Origin: CAXXOK01 sp964640955
GTDB taxonomy: Bacteria; Bacillota; Clostridia; Christensenellales; Aristaeellaceae
DNA: 64,000 nucleotides
Assembly (NCBI GenBank): GCA_964640955.1
Contig: CAZXJI010000016.1
Location: forward strand, 10,561-74,560
Direction: 5' to 3'
In this document: positions 45,583-54,196 of the stretch, in pieces
How positions within the stretch are numbered: the stretch's first letter is position 1
How the letters are laid out: every line of letters starts with the position of its first letter
The notes under the pieces: model-generated
Databases searched by the model: none
What the model was told of the DNA's origin: nothing
Seen by the model: the letters and a program-made list of their open reading frames with translations, nothing else
Made by a program: the position numbers and the translations under genes

Positions 45583-46440
45583 ATGAAGAAGCTTTACGAT
45601 TCCTCCCCCCGCCGCCGCCGCAGGCTGCCGGCCTGGCTGGTGGCGCCCACGTTCATCGCGGGTTGCCTCATTGTGATCGCCGCCATTATTTTTGCCGTTT
45701 TTCCGGCGCAGATCGCCCCCTACGACCCCACGAAGATCAACGTGCTGGCGCGTATGCAGGCGCCCTCGGTGGAGCATCTGTTCGGCACCGACAACTACGG
45801 GCGCGACATCTTTTCCCGCGTGGTGTGGGGCACGCGCATCGACCTGTCCATCGGCTTTTTCGGAGTGCTGATCCCGCTTGTTTTCGGCGGGATCATCGGG
45901 CTGCTGGCGGCGTGGTACGGCGGGGTGCTGGACAGCCTGCTCATGCGCTTCACCGAGATCATGATGGCCTTCCCTTTCACCATTCTGGTCATCGCCATCA
46001 TCTCCATACTGGGCAACGGAGCCATTAACCTGTATATCGCGCTGTGGCTGGTCGGCTGGATGAGCTACGCCAAGCTCGTGCGCGCGGAGGTGTTTTCGCT
46101 CAAGGGCAGCGAGTTTGTGGAGGCGGCGAAGGTGGCGGGCTTTTCGGATGCGCGCATCCTGCTGCGCCACATCCTGCCCAACGTCATCTCCTCCTCCGTG
46201 GTGTTCGCCGCCAGCGACATGGTGCTGTGCATGCTCACCGGCGCGGCCATGAGCTTCCTGGGCCTGGGCGTGCAGCCGCCCACGCCCGAGTGGGGCGCGA
46301 TTATGAACGAGGGCCGCTCCTACATCACCTACGCCTCCTGGATCACCTTTTACCCCGGCCTCTGCCTGGGCATCACCGGCGTGGGGCTGAGCCTGCTGGG
46401 CGACTCCATGACGGATATCCTCCGGACGAAGGGGAGGTAG
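45583..46440 (+). CDS. dipeptide/oligopeptide ABC transporter permease (DppC type)
   Basis: A 285-residue permease with the DppC pattern: N-terminal membrane segment, then IAPYDPTKINVLARM near residue 45 and HLFGTDNYGRDIFSRVVWGTR near residue 65. The EAA loop is EAAKVAGFSDARILLRHILPN near residue 180. Ribosome-binding site AAGGAGG. It pairs with the DppB-type gene upstream. Confidence 0.93.
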   Translation: MKKLYDSSPRRRRRLPAWLVAPTFIAGCLIVIAAIIFAVFPAQIAPYDPTKINVLARMQAPSVEHLFGTDNYGRDIFSRVVWGTRIDLSIGFFGVLIPLVFGGIIGLLAAWYGGVLDSLLMRFTEIMMAFPFTILVIAIISILGNGAINLYIALWLVGWMSYAKLVRAEVFSLKGSEFVEAAKVAGFSDARILLRHILPNVISSSVVFAASDMVLCMLTGAAMSFLGLGVQPPTPEWGAIMNEGRSYITYASWITFYPGLCLGITGVGLSLLGDSMTDILRTKGR

Positions 46441-46444
46441 GGCA

Positions 46445-47455
46445 ATGGCGGAAAAACTGTTGGAGGTCAAAAACCTCAAAACGTACTTCAAAACCCGCGA
46501 GGAGACCGTCAAGGCCGTGGACGACGTGTCCTTCTGCGTATACCGGGGCGAAACCTTCGGGCTGGTGGGCGAATCCGGCTGCGGCAAGAGCCAGACCTGC
46601 CGTTCCATTCTGGGGCTGTTGAAAAAGCCCGGCAAGGTGGTGGGCGGGCAGATTCTGCTGGATGGGCACAACCTGGTCGGTCTGCCGGAAAAGGAACTGC
46701 GCAAATACCGCGGCAAGAAGATGTCCGTCATCTTCCAGGAGCCGATGACGTCCCTGTCCCCGGTATTGAAAATCAAAAAACAGATTATGGAGATTTTCGA
46801 CGATCAGCCCATGACCCGCAGGGAGAAAAAGCAGAAGGCGATCGACCTGCTGCGCATGGTGGGCATCCCCTCGCCGGAAACGCGGGTGGAGGAGTATACG
46901 CACCAGTTTTCCGGCGGCATGCGCCAGCGGGCGATGATCGCCATGGCGCTGGGCGCGAAGCCGGAACTGCTGATTGCCGACGAACCCACCACGGCGCTGG
47001 ACGTGACGATACAGGACCAGATCATGAAGCTCATCAACCAGCTCCGGCAGGAAATGGACATGAGCGTGATTCTGGTGACGCACGACCTGGGCGTCATCGC
47101 GCAGATGTGCGACCGCGTGGCCGTGATGTACGCCGGCATGATTATGGAAATGTGCGACGTGGTGACGCTTTTCGCCCATCCGCGCCACCCCTACACCTAC
47201 GCGCTCATGCAATCCCTGCCCGATCCCGCCAACAAGGGCGCGCGGCTGGCCGCCATCGCAGGCTCCCCGCCTCACCTGGGGCACCTGCCGGAGGGCTGTC
47301 CCTTCGCGCCACGCTGCCCGCTGTGCGGGGACGTGTGCCGAAAGGAGCGCCCGGCGCTGGCCGATATTGCGCCGGGGCACGCCGTGCGCTGCCACTTCGC
47401 GGCGCAGACCGCCTCCTTCAAGGGAATTATCGACGTACCGGGAGAGGGGGCGTAA
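46445..47455 (+). CDS. dipeptide/oligopeptide ABC transporter ATP-binding protein (DppD type)
   Basis: A 336-residue ATPase. Walker A GESGCGKSQT is near residue 42, signature FSGGMRQRAMIAMAL, Walker B LLIADEPTTALD, H-loop VTHDLG. The C-terminal oligo_HPY domain carries cysteines (CPFAPRCPLCGDVCRK) typical of an iron-sulfur-like cluster in DppD/OppD. It begins 4 bases after the DppC stop. Confidence 0.94.
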   Translation: MAEKLLEVKNLKTYFKTREETVKAVDDVSFCVYRGETFGLVGESGCGKSQTCRSILGLLKKPGKVVGGQILLDGHNLVGLPEKELRKYRGKKMSVIFQEPMTSLSPVLKIKKQIMEIFDDQPMTRREKKQKAIDLLRMVGIPSPETRVEEYTHQFSGGMRQRAMIAMALGAKPELLIADEPTTALDVTIQDQIMKLINQLRQEMDMSVILVTHDLGVIAQMCDRVAVMYAGMIMEMCDVVTLFAHPRHPYTYALMQSLPDPANKGARLAAIAGSPPHLGHLPEGCPFAPRCPLCGDVCRKERPALADIAPGHAVRCHFAAQTASFKGIIDVPGEGA

Positions 47456-47461
47456 GGCGCG

Positions 47462-48481
47462 GTGGAAACGACGTTTGATTATGAAAAGGCCGGGGAGCTG
47501 GTCACGGTCGAAGGTGTTTCCAAATGGTTCCCGGTCAAGCAGGGCGTTGTGGAGGCGCTGCGGGGCAAACCGAAGCGCTACGTGAAGGCCGTGGACGACG
47601 TGAGCCTGAGCGTGTACCGCGGCGAGTGCATGGGGCTGGTGGGCGAGTCCGGCTGCGGCAAGTCGACGCTTGCGCGCACCATCATCCGCCTGTACGAGCC
47701 CACGAAGGGCCGGATCGTCGTGGACGGGGTGGACATCACCCAGCTTTCCGGCAAGGCGCTGCGCGCCGTGCGGCCCAAAATGCAGATGATCTTCCAGGAC
47801 CCCTACTCAAGCCTCAACCCCCGCATGTCCGTCAGGGAGATTCTCGGCGAGATTCTGCGCGTGCACAGGGCCGTGCCTCCGGAAAAGGTGGAGGAGCGGG
47901 TGCTGGAGCTGATGTCCATCTGCGGGCTTTCGGCCGATTACGCGTCGCGCTTTCCGGGCGAATTTTCCGGCGGGCAGCAGCAGCGCGTGGGCATCGCGCG
48001 GGCGCTGGCGCTGGAGCCGAAGTTCATCATCGCGGACGAGCCGGTATCGGCGCTGGACGTGTCCATACAGGCGCAGATCATCAACCTGCTGGGCGACCTG
48101 CAGCAGAAGCTGGGCCTGACGCTATTGTTCATTTCCCACGATCTGCGGGTGATCCGCCACATTACCCACCGCGTGGCGGTGATGTACCTGGGCAGCGTGG
48201 TGGAGCTGGGACCCTCGCAGGAGGTGTTCGAGTGTCCGCTGCACCCCTACACGTCGGTGCTCACCAAGGCCGCGCCGGTGCTGAACCCCCTGAACCGCAC
48301 CCGCGAGTACGCCATCGAGGGCGAAACGCCCAGCCCCATCGACATGCCCATCGGCTGCCGCTTCCACCCGCGCTGCACCTATTGCAGGGAGCGGTGCCGC
48401 ACGGAGGCGCCCAAGCTTCGGGAACTGTCGCCGGGGCGGTACGTGGCCTGCCACTATCCGCTGGAGGACGCGGAAACATGA
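47462..48481 (+). CDS. dipeptide/oligopeptide ABC transporter ATP-binding protein (DppF type)
   Basis: A 339-residue ATPase starting at a GTG (47462). Walker A GESGCGKST is near residue 62, signature FSGGQQQRVGIARAL, Walker B IIADEPVSALDVS, H-loop FISHDL. A C-terminal oligo_HPY domain has RFHPRCTYCRERCR cysteines. The stop overlaps the creatininase gene by 4 bases, tying the transporter to the amidohydrolases. Confidence 0.94.
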   Translation: METTFDYEKAGELVTVEGVSKWFPVKQGVVEALRGKPKRYVKAVDDVSLSVYRGECMGLVGESGCGKSTLARTIIRLYEPTKGRIVVDGVDITQLSGKALRAVRPKMQMIFQDPYSSLNPRMSVREILGEILRVHRAVPPEKVEERVLELMSICGLSADYASRFPGEFSGGQQQRVGIARALALEPKFIIADEPVSALDVSIQAQIINLLGDLQQKLGLTLLFISHDLRVIRHITHRVAVMYLGSVVELGPSQEVFECPLHPYTSVLTKAAPVLNPLNRTREYAIEGETPSPIDMPIGCRFHPRCTYCRERCRTEAPKLRELSPGRYVACHYPLEDAET

Positions 48482-49242
48482 GGCTTTCCGAGCTTTGCTG
48501 GCCCGAGGCCGCCGCGGTGCTGAAACGCGACCCGGTGGTGATTCTGCCCATGGGCACGCAGGAGGTGCACGGCAGGCACCTGCCGCTTTCCACCGACATG
48601 CTCGCGCCCGACCGTGTGGTGGCGCTGATCGAGCAAAAACGGCCGGACGTGCTGATCCTCCCGTCGCTTCCGCAGGGTAACTGCGAATCTCAGACGGAGT
48701 TCCCGGGCACGCTTTCGCTGGGGCCGGAGCTGTTGTACCGGGTGCTGATGAACATCTTCACCTCGCTGCAAAAGCACGGCGCGCGGCGCTTTATGGCCGT
48801 GAACGGCCACGGCCCCAACGCCGGGCCGCTGGACCGCGCGGGGCTCGCGCTGGCCCGCAGGGGCGCGCGGCTGATGGAGTTCAACTGGTGGCGCTGCGTG
48901 TGGGACATGAACCCGGCGTGGAAGGGCGGGCACGGCGGTGGGCAGGAGACGGCGGCGATCCTTGCGATCGACGAGCGGCTGGTGAAGCGGGAGAACTTCG
49001 AGGCGGTCGTGCCGGCGGGCATCGCCCCGCACATGCCCGCGGCCGGCTGGGACGACGTCGTATACGGCGGCGTGCATGTGCCCGTACCGCGCCCCGACAT
49101 CCGCGTAACGGAAAACGGCTGGCTGGGGGAGGATCCCCCGGAAGCCGCGACGAAGGAATGGGGCGAGAGGATGCTCGCCGCCGCCGCGGAATGGGGAGCG
49201 GAACTGATCGACGCGTTTCAAAAACTATCATTGGAGGCGTAG
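48478..49242 (+). CDS. creatininase-family amidohydrolase, paralogue 1
   Basis: A 254-residue protein of the creatininase/MftE/ArfB superfamily. Metal ligands are visible: Glu29 and His31 in GTQEVHGRHLP, Asp40 in LSTDM, a His in VNGHGPN (near residue 104) and a Glu in HGGGQETA. Members hydrolyse cyclic or linear amides such as creatinine or formamidopyrimidines; the substrate cannot be assigned here. The ATG overlaps the DppF stop by 4 bases. A second, similar copy follows immediately. Confidence 0.85.
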   Translation: MRLSELCWPEAAAVLKRDPVVILPMGTQEVHGRHLPLSTDMLAPDRVVALIEQKRPDVLILPSLPQGNCESQTEFPGTLSLGPELLYRVLMNIFTSLQKHGARRFMAVNGHGPNAGPLDRAGLALARRGARLMEFNWWRCVWDMNPAWKGGHGGGQETAAILAIDERLVKRENFEAVVPAGIAPHMPAAGWDDVVYGGVHVPVPRPDIRVTENGWLGEDPPEAATKEWGERMLAAAAEWGAELIDAFQKLSLEA

Positions 49243-49246
49243 CGCA

Positions 49247-50014
49247 ATGCGGATTGCAAACCTGAACTGGGTGGAAGCGAAAGAGTACTTCGACAAAAAC
49301 GACATCATCCTGCTTTCGGTGGGCAGCATCGAATGCCACGGCAAACACCTGCCGCTGGGCACGGATACGCTGATCCCCACGAAGCTGCTGGACCTCATCG
49401 AGCCGCAGACGGACGTGGCCATCGCGCCCATCATCCCCTACGGCGCGTGCGACTCGCAGACGGATTACCCCGGCACCGTATCCCTGGGCGCAGACACGCT
49501 CTACGACGTGTTCTCCCGGCTGACCGAGGGCTACCGCCGCCACGGCGTGCGCCGCTTCTGCGTGCTAAACGGCCACGGCGGCAACATACCGGTGCTGGAT
49601 CGCGTGGCGCTCGACCTGGCGCGCGAGGGCTGCCTGCTGGCGGAACTCAACTGGTGGCTGATGGCTTGGGACCTGAACCCCGCGTGGAAGGGCGGCCACG
49701 GCGGCGGCGAGGAAACCGCGGGCATCCTCGGCGTCGACCCCAAGCTGGTGCGCTGGGATCTGGTGGAAGACCTGAAATTCCTGCCCGTCTCCGACGAGAT
49801 CGAGGCCACGGGCTTCAAAAACGTCCGCTTCAAGGGCGTGGAAATCCCCATGCCGCGACCCGTGACGGACATTACCGACAACGGCTGGATCGGCCCCGAC
49901 CACCCCAACACCGCGACCGAGAAATGGGGCCGGGACATGCTGGATGCCTGCGCCAAGTACATCGCCGAGTTTATGGACGCGTTCCGCCGCGTTCCGCTGC
50001 CCGAAAAGAGGTAG
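49247..50014 (+). CDS. creatininase-family amidohydrolase, paralogue 2
   Basis: A 255-residue paralogue of the preceding gene product. The ligand positions are identical (Glu29, His31, Asp40), with the blocks LNGHGGN and KGGHGGGEETAGIL. Long shared stretches such as NPAWKGGHGGG and an ITDNGWIG/VTENGWLG block indicate tandem duplication or a two-subunit enzyme. Ribosome-binding site TTGGAGG; it begins 4 bases after paralogue 1. Confidence 0.86.
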   Translation: MRIANLNWVEAKEYFDKNDIILLSVGSIECHGKHLPLGTDTLIPTKLLDLIEPQTDVAIAPIIPYGACDSQTDYPGTVSLGADTLYDVFSRLTEGYRRHGVRRFCVLNGHGGNIPVLDRVALDLAREGCLLAELNWWLMAWDLNPAWKGGHGGGEETAGILGVDPKLVRWDLVEDLKFLPVSDEIEATGFKNVRFKGVEIPMPRPVTDITDNGWIGPDHPNTATEKWGRDMLDACAKYIAEFMDAFRRVPLPEKR

Positions 50015-50020
50015 ACGAAC

Positions 50021-51088
50021 ATGAACGAACTGAGCATGATCGAGGCTCTTTCCAACGCCAACGGCGCGCCCGGCTTCGAGGACGAGGTGCTGCTCGCCGC
50101 GCGCGCCCACGCGCCCAAGTCGCTTGCGGTGACGGAGGACCGCTTCCGCAACCTTTACCTGCGCCGGCCCGAAAACAAGGGGCGCAAGCCCGTGGTGCAG
50201 CTGGACGCCCACACCGACGAGATCGCCTTTATGGTGCAGTACATAAACCCCAACGGCACGCTGCACTTTATCCCGCTGGGGGGCATCGTGCCCTCCAACA
50301 TCCCCGCCCACCGCGTGCGGGTCTTAAACCGCGACGGGAAATGGATACCCGGCGTGACGGCCGCCAAGCCCCCGCATTTCATGAGCGAGGCGGAGAAAAA
50401 CAAAATGCCGGACGTCGGCGACATGGCCATCGACATCGGCGCAGCGTCGCTTGAGGAGGCGCGGGACATTTACGGCATCCGCGTGGCGGCTCCGGTGGTG
50501 CCGGACGTGGCCTTTACCTACGACGAGACGCACGACACCATGATCGGCAAAGCGTTCGACTGCCGCCTGGGCTGCGCGGGCGTGCTGGGCACGCTGGCCG
50601 CCGTGGAGGGCGAGGCGCTTTCCGTGGACGTGGTGGGCGCGCTTTCCGTGCAGGAGGAGATGGGCCTGCGCGGCGCGACCGTGACCGCCCGCACCGTGAA
50701 GCCGGACGTGGCGATCGTATTCGAGGGCTGCCCCGCGGACGATACGGTGGTCGAGCCCGCGGCGATCCAGACGGCCATCCGCAAGGGCCCGATGCTCAGG
50801 CACATCGACGCGCGGATGATTACCCACCCGCGCTTCCAGCGCTTCGCGCTGGATCTGGCGGCAAAGATGAACATTCCCTGTCAGGAAGCGGTGCGCACCG
50901 GCGGCTCCACCAACGGCTCGCCCATCCACCTGTCCAACGCCGGAGTGCCCTGCATCGTCATGGGTCTGCCGGTGCGCTACATCCACAGCCACTACGGCAT
51001 CGCCGCGTTCGAGGATTACCGCAACGCCGTCCGACTGGCGACGGCCATCCTGCGGGAGCTGAACGCCGACGTAATTGCGGGGTTCTAA
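50021..51088 (+). CDS. M42-family metallo-aminopeptidase
   Basis: A 355-residue protein with the M42 pattern (glutamyl aminopeptidase / FrvX / CelM-like). His64 and Asp66 lie in QLDAHTDEIAF, the catalytic Glu pair in SVQEEMGLRGA near residue 212, and Asp in FEGCPADDT near residue 233-236. C-terminal HSHYGIAAFEDY carries the last metal-binding His. M42 enzymes are tetrahedral cytoplasmic aminopeptidases cleaving small peptides. As last gene of the dpp operon it fits degradation of the imported peptides. Confidence 0.9.
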   Translation: MNELSMIEALSNANGAPGFEDEVLLAARAHAPKSLAVTEDRFRNLYLRRPENKGRKPVVQLDAHTDEIAFMVQYINPNGTLHFIPLGGIVPSNIPAHRVRVLNRDGKWIPGVTAAKPPHFMSEAEKNKMPDVGDMAIDIGAASLEEARDIYGIRVAAPVVPDVAFTYDETHDTMIGKAFDCRLGCAGVLGTLAAVEGEALSVDVVGALSVQEEMGLRGATVTARTVKPDVAIVFEGCPADDTVVEPAAIQTAIRKGPMLRHIDARMITHPRFQRFALDLAAKMNIPCQEAVRTGGSTNGSPIHLSNAGVPCIVMGLPVRYIHSHYGIAAFEDYRNAVRLATAILRELNADVIAGF

Positions 51089-51237
51089 GCTTGAACCGGC
51101 AAGGAACGGAACCGGCGCGCGGTGCGATGAGGACGCGTTGGTTCCGTTCGCCGCCGGCAGGCCGCGCAAGCCGGGCTGCGAAGCCCTCCGCGGGTGTGCG
51201 CATGTGCCTGAAACGGTGAAAAAATGCCGGTTTGGTA

Positions 51238-51266
51238 TTGCATTTTACCCTGAGTTCGTGTATGAT
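51238..51266 (+). promoter_or_regulatory. sigma-A type promoter of the tRNA-Thr gene
   Basis: TTGCAT (51238-51243), a 17-base spacer and TATGAT (51261-51266), about 23 bases before the mature tRNA 5' end. Confidence 0.65.
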
Positions 51267-51289
51267 ATTTCCGTTGCCCAAAAGTCCGT

Positions 51290-51365
51290 GCTGATGTAGC
51301 TCAGTCGGTAGAGCACATCCTTGGTAAGGATGAGGTCACCAGTTCGAATCTGGTCATCAGCTCCA
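51290..51365 (+). tRNA. tRNA-Thr (anticodon GGT), CCA encoded
   Basis: The 76-base sequence folds as a full cloverleaf. The acceptor stem GCTGATG pairs with CATCAGC. The D arm contains AGCTCAGTCGGTAGAGC. The anticodon stem CATCC/GGATG encloses loop TTGGTAA with anticodon GGT, and the T arm has GGTTCGAATC-like CCAGTTCGAATCTGG. CCA is encoded at 51363-51365. The gene has a promoter and a terminator of its own and borders a decayed integrase. Confidence 0.95.
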
Positions 51366-51370
51366 CAGCG

Positions 51371-51404
51371 AAGCCCTCGAGCCTGTACGGCTCGAGGGCT
51401 TTTA
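51371..51404 (+). terminator. intrinsic terminator after tRNA-Thr
   Basis: A perfect 13-bp stem AAGCCCTCGAGCC (51371-51383) / GGCTCGAGGGCTT (51389-51401), 5-base loop, then TTTAC. Confidence 0.85.
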
Positions 51405-51539
51405 CATATTTATGGGGCCATTATGTTTCCTTAGGAGAGGAGCAACCGCAACTCAATGTAATAAAGAGAATTGAAATCTGTATGTTATTTTGCGGGCCAT
51501 AAGGATCAAAAAGTCTCTGTGCTTTACACATAAAGGTTT

Positions 51540-52085
51540 GTCCGCGGGTCGAAAGGCGGGGTGACCACGGGCGAAAAGGGTAATAAGTGTGGAATCGTTC
51601 CAAGCGGCTTTCGACATGGCCTCCCTTGTTTTACGCTTGGTGTCAATATCACTATAGATATACGTCCGCAAAGTTGTTGTTACATCGCCGTGCCCGAGTA
51701 TTGCGGACAACGTTTACTATCGACGATATAAATCTCTTCCGAAGCAAAAGTGTGTCGGAGCACATGATCGCCGTACGATTCCAAGCCAACTTGCTTAAGG
51801 CAGGTACGGAAAGCTCGGGAAACATTGCTTCGATCGGACGGCGTATGATCTGATTAACGCTTACACTGCCGTCACTTATATTCCACCAACGCAAACCGCA
51901 CAACTCGGCTACTCGTTTCGAGAATGAATAGTAATCCGTGCCCGTGTGCATTGTCCGGCAAGCTTATATAACGCTGGATTTCCGCCTCGAAAAGAGCCCC
52001 TTAATACCGTTTTTCTCAAGCTTCGGGAGCTCAACCGCGCTTATAGGATCGCCGCCTTCCCCCTGCAGAGGAGGCGGCGCCACGT
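51540..52085 (-). pseudogene. decayed tyrosine recombinase (integrase)
   Basis: Minus-strand pieces in different frames line up in the order of a phage-type tyrosine integrase. DPISAVELPKLEKNGIKGL (near 52065-52010) and FEAEIQRYISLPDN (near 52005-51960) come from the linker/catalytic start. VAELCGLRWWNISDGS (near 51910-51865) is the box with the first catalytic Arg. Then HVLRHTFASE (near 51765-51735) is the H-x-x-R-H box, and ILGHGDVTTTLRTYIYSDID (near 51710-51650) carries the final His and Tyr. At least three frame changes and stop codons break it, so it is not functional. It sits directly beside the 3' end of tRNA-Thr, the standard integration target. The rest of the 51405-52204 interval holds no other gene I can support. 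Confidence 0.8.
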
Positions 52086-52204
52086 CGTATTCAGGCAAGA
52101 AGCTTTACTGTTCGCTGCTTTGGCCTGCTTTTTCTGGCTGGCATTTGGCGTATCATTTCCTTATAACGTTGGCTGGGAAGGCCGGGCGTATAAGCCCTGC
52201 AGCC

Positions 52205-53347
52205 CTATTGGTCTTCCATCCAGATATAATCCATACCAAAGCCCGGCTTTTGTGGAACGCTGAGCACGCCGTCCGAAAGGACATATCCCGATGCTTCTAT
52301 TCCTTCCGAATCGCCCAAAACCGCTTCAATATAGGGAACATGATGCGGGTATGCCGCCGCGAGATGTGCACAATAGTAAGTTTTCACGACCTGCCCCCAA
52401 GCGTGAGGCGAAGCCATCCAACCGTTTTCGGCGATCTCCTTCATCAATCGGCGCCACTGCGTGAATCCATAACCGCAAACGTCTGGTTGCCATACGTCGA
52501 GCAGGCGTTTTTGCGCAAGTGAGCGAAGCAGCGGGATATCCGTTTGTGATTCGCCGTCTGCGATGAACGTACAGGGCCTGCGCAGCCTAAGGTAATCTTT
52601 CAGCTTACGGTTGTTATCCTCATTTTCGCGAAACGGTTCTTCAAACCAGTACAGATCGCAGCCCTCGATTCCTTCCAGAAACGCCAGTGCATCCTCGACC
52701 GAATAGCCATCGTTCGCATCCACCATCAACACGGCAGCCGGCAGCTGGGAATGGATGCGGTTTACCAGCGCGATATCGCGGGTCAGCCCTTCGTCATGCT
52801 CCATCCACCGATGACCCCGGCCGATTTTGATCTTGAGTGCGCGATGGCCAATCGACCAGTCTTGGCAGCACTCCTCCAGCACTCTCTCCATTCCAAACGG
52901 TTTATCCTCCGGGATAATATCATCCATGTAGATAGCACCGTCGTAGAGCCGGACTGTAGGCACGGCAACGGGGTTGATCATCCGGCTGACCGGGATGCCC
53001 AGGATCACGCCTGCCAGATCATGAAGCGGGATATCGAACGCTTTCAGTTCCGGGTTCAGGATCCCCGTCTCGGGATCGAACACCTCACAAAGCTTTTTGC
53101 CCTGCAGGCTCCCGGCCGCCAGCCGGGCGTTCTCCGTTGGCGTGCTGAGCATACCCCAGCCCATAGCGCCCTGGTCCGTCCAAAGCTGCGCAACGACGAC
53201 GGAACCGCCGAAGCCGTGATAGGAACGCACGGCGTTCTTTCCATGCAAGCGCGGATAGCGCGCGCGAAACTGTTTGAAAACGATCTTGTCGATTCGATAA
53301 GAGGCAAGCTGATCACGGTATTTCCCATAAAGATCCTGAGATTCCAT
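52205..53347 (-). CDS. enolase-superfamily (mandelate racemase/muconate lactonizing) dehydratase
   Basis: A 380-residue member of the enolase superfamily. Functional residues: K-x-K (Lys172, Lys174 in LKIKIG), metal ligands Asp210 (MVDAND), Glu236/237 (WFEEPF) and Glu266 (ADGES), and His315 in SPHAWG near the end of the barrel. The Lys and His pair suggests an acid-sugar dehydratase, but the substrate is open. The ATG at 53347 has AGGA 6 bases upstream. It ends a minus-strand operon with a CUT1 sugar importer, so the ligand is probably a sugar acid or a sugar converted to one. Base composition is visibly AT-richer than in the genes left of the tRNA. Confidence 0.85.
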   Translation of the reverse strand: MESQDLYGKYRDQLASYRIDKIVFKQFRARYPRLHGKNAVRSYHGFGGSVVVAQLWTDQGAMGWGMLSTPTENARLAAGSLQGKKLCEVFDPETGILNPELKAFDIPLHDLAGVILGIPVSRMINPVAVPTVRLYDGAIYMDDIIPEDKPFGMERVLEECCQDWSIGHRALKIKIGRGHRWMEHDEGLTRDIALVNRIHSQLPAAVLMVDANDGYSVEDALAFLEGIEGCDLYWFEEPFRENEDNNRKLKDYLRLRRPCTFIADGESQTDIPLLRSLAQKRLLDVWQPDVCGYGFTQWRRLMKEIAENGWMASPHAWGQVVKTYYCAHLAAAYPHHVPYIEAVLGDSEGIEASGYVLSDGVLSVPQKPGFGMDYIWMEDQ

Positions 53348-53355
53348 ATGCAATC

Positions 53356-54195
53356 CTATCCTTTCATGCCTGAGGTTGCGACACCCTCAACAAAGTATTT
53401 CTGCAAAAACAGGTAGATTAGCGTGCCGGGAATGATGGAAAGGATCGACATGGCCAGTACGTTAGCCCAGTCGATACTCGCCGTTGCGTCGATAGCCATG
53501 CGTAGCCCCAGCGCTACGGTATACTTAGGTACGGAGGAGATGTAGATGTACTGCGACATGAAGTCGTTCCATGTCCAGATAAAGGAGAAAATTGCCGCCG
53601 AGATCATGGCGGGGACGCACAGCGGCAAGAGGATATTCACCAGAATCCGAAAGCTGGAACAACCGTCGATCATGGCCGATTCGTCCAACTCATGAGGCAA
53701 TCCGCGGAAAAACTCCACGAACATATAAATGAAAAACGAAGAGGTCGCCAGCAACCCGGGTGTCCAAAACGGAAGATAGGAATCGATCCATTTCAGCTTG
53801 GCGAAGATGAGATAACGCGGAATGATGAGCACTGCGTTGGGTAGCATCATCAGCCCGTACATAACGGTGAACAGCATTTTTTTGAAGGGAAAGTCAAACC
53901 GCGCAAAGCCGTAGGCCACCAGCAGGCTTGAAATGAGCGTGAAGAGCATGGTCGGTACCGTCAGCAGGAACGAGTTGAAAAGATAATTACCGAAGGTATA
54001 TTGCCCTACGCTTTTCCAGCCTTCCGTGTAACCGGTCAAGATCCATTGCCTGGGAAGAAGGCTCAAAGAACCGTAGATTTCGTCGTTTGCTTTGAAGGAA
54101 GTGAAGAGCAGGTAAATCAACGGAAACACGATCACGATCCCCAGCGCGACGATCAGAAGATAACGAATCAAATGCATCAAACGTTTCTTTTTCAT
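53356..54195 (-). CDS. sugar ABC transporter permease (MalG/CUT1 type)
   Basis: A 279-residue CUT1 permease with six membrane segments; the EAA loop is ESAMIDGCSSFRILVNILLPL near residue 180. C-terminal FVEGVATSGMKG is the usual tail of MalG/UgpE-like permeases. ATG at 54195 has GGGAG 8 bases upstream and begins 1 base after the stop of the upstream permease gene. Confidence 0.9.
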   Translation of the reverse strand: MKKKRLMHLIRYLLIVALGIVIVFPLIYLLFTSFKANDEIYGSLSLLPRQWILTGYTEGWKSVGQYTFGNYLFNSFLLTVPTMLFTLISSLLVAYGFARFDFPFKKMLFTVMYGLMMLPNAVLIIPRYLIFAKLKWIDSYLPFWTPGLLATSSFFIYMFVEFFRGLPHELDESAMIDGCSSFRILVNILLPLCVPAMISAAIFSFIWTWNDFMSQYIYISSVPKYTVALGLRMAIDATASIDWANVLAMSILSIIPGTLIYLFLQKYFVEGVATSGMKG

Positions 54196-54196
54196 G

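Noticed and set aside
51938..52522. Plus-strand open frames of 105-194 codons between the integrase remnant and the dehydratase
   Set aside because: No ribosome-binding site or domain; they overlap the integrase fragments and the 3' end of the dehydratase in antisense.
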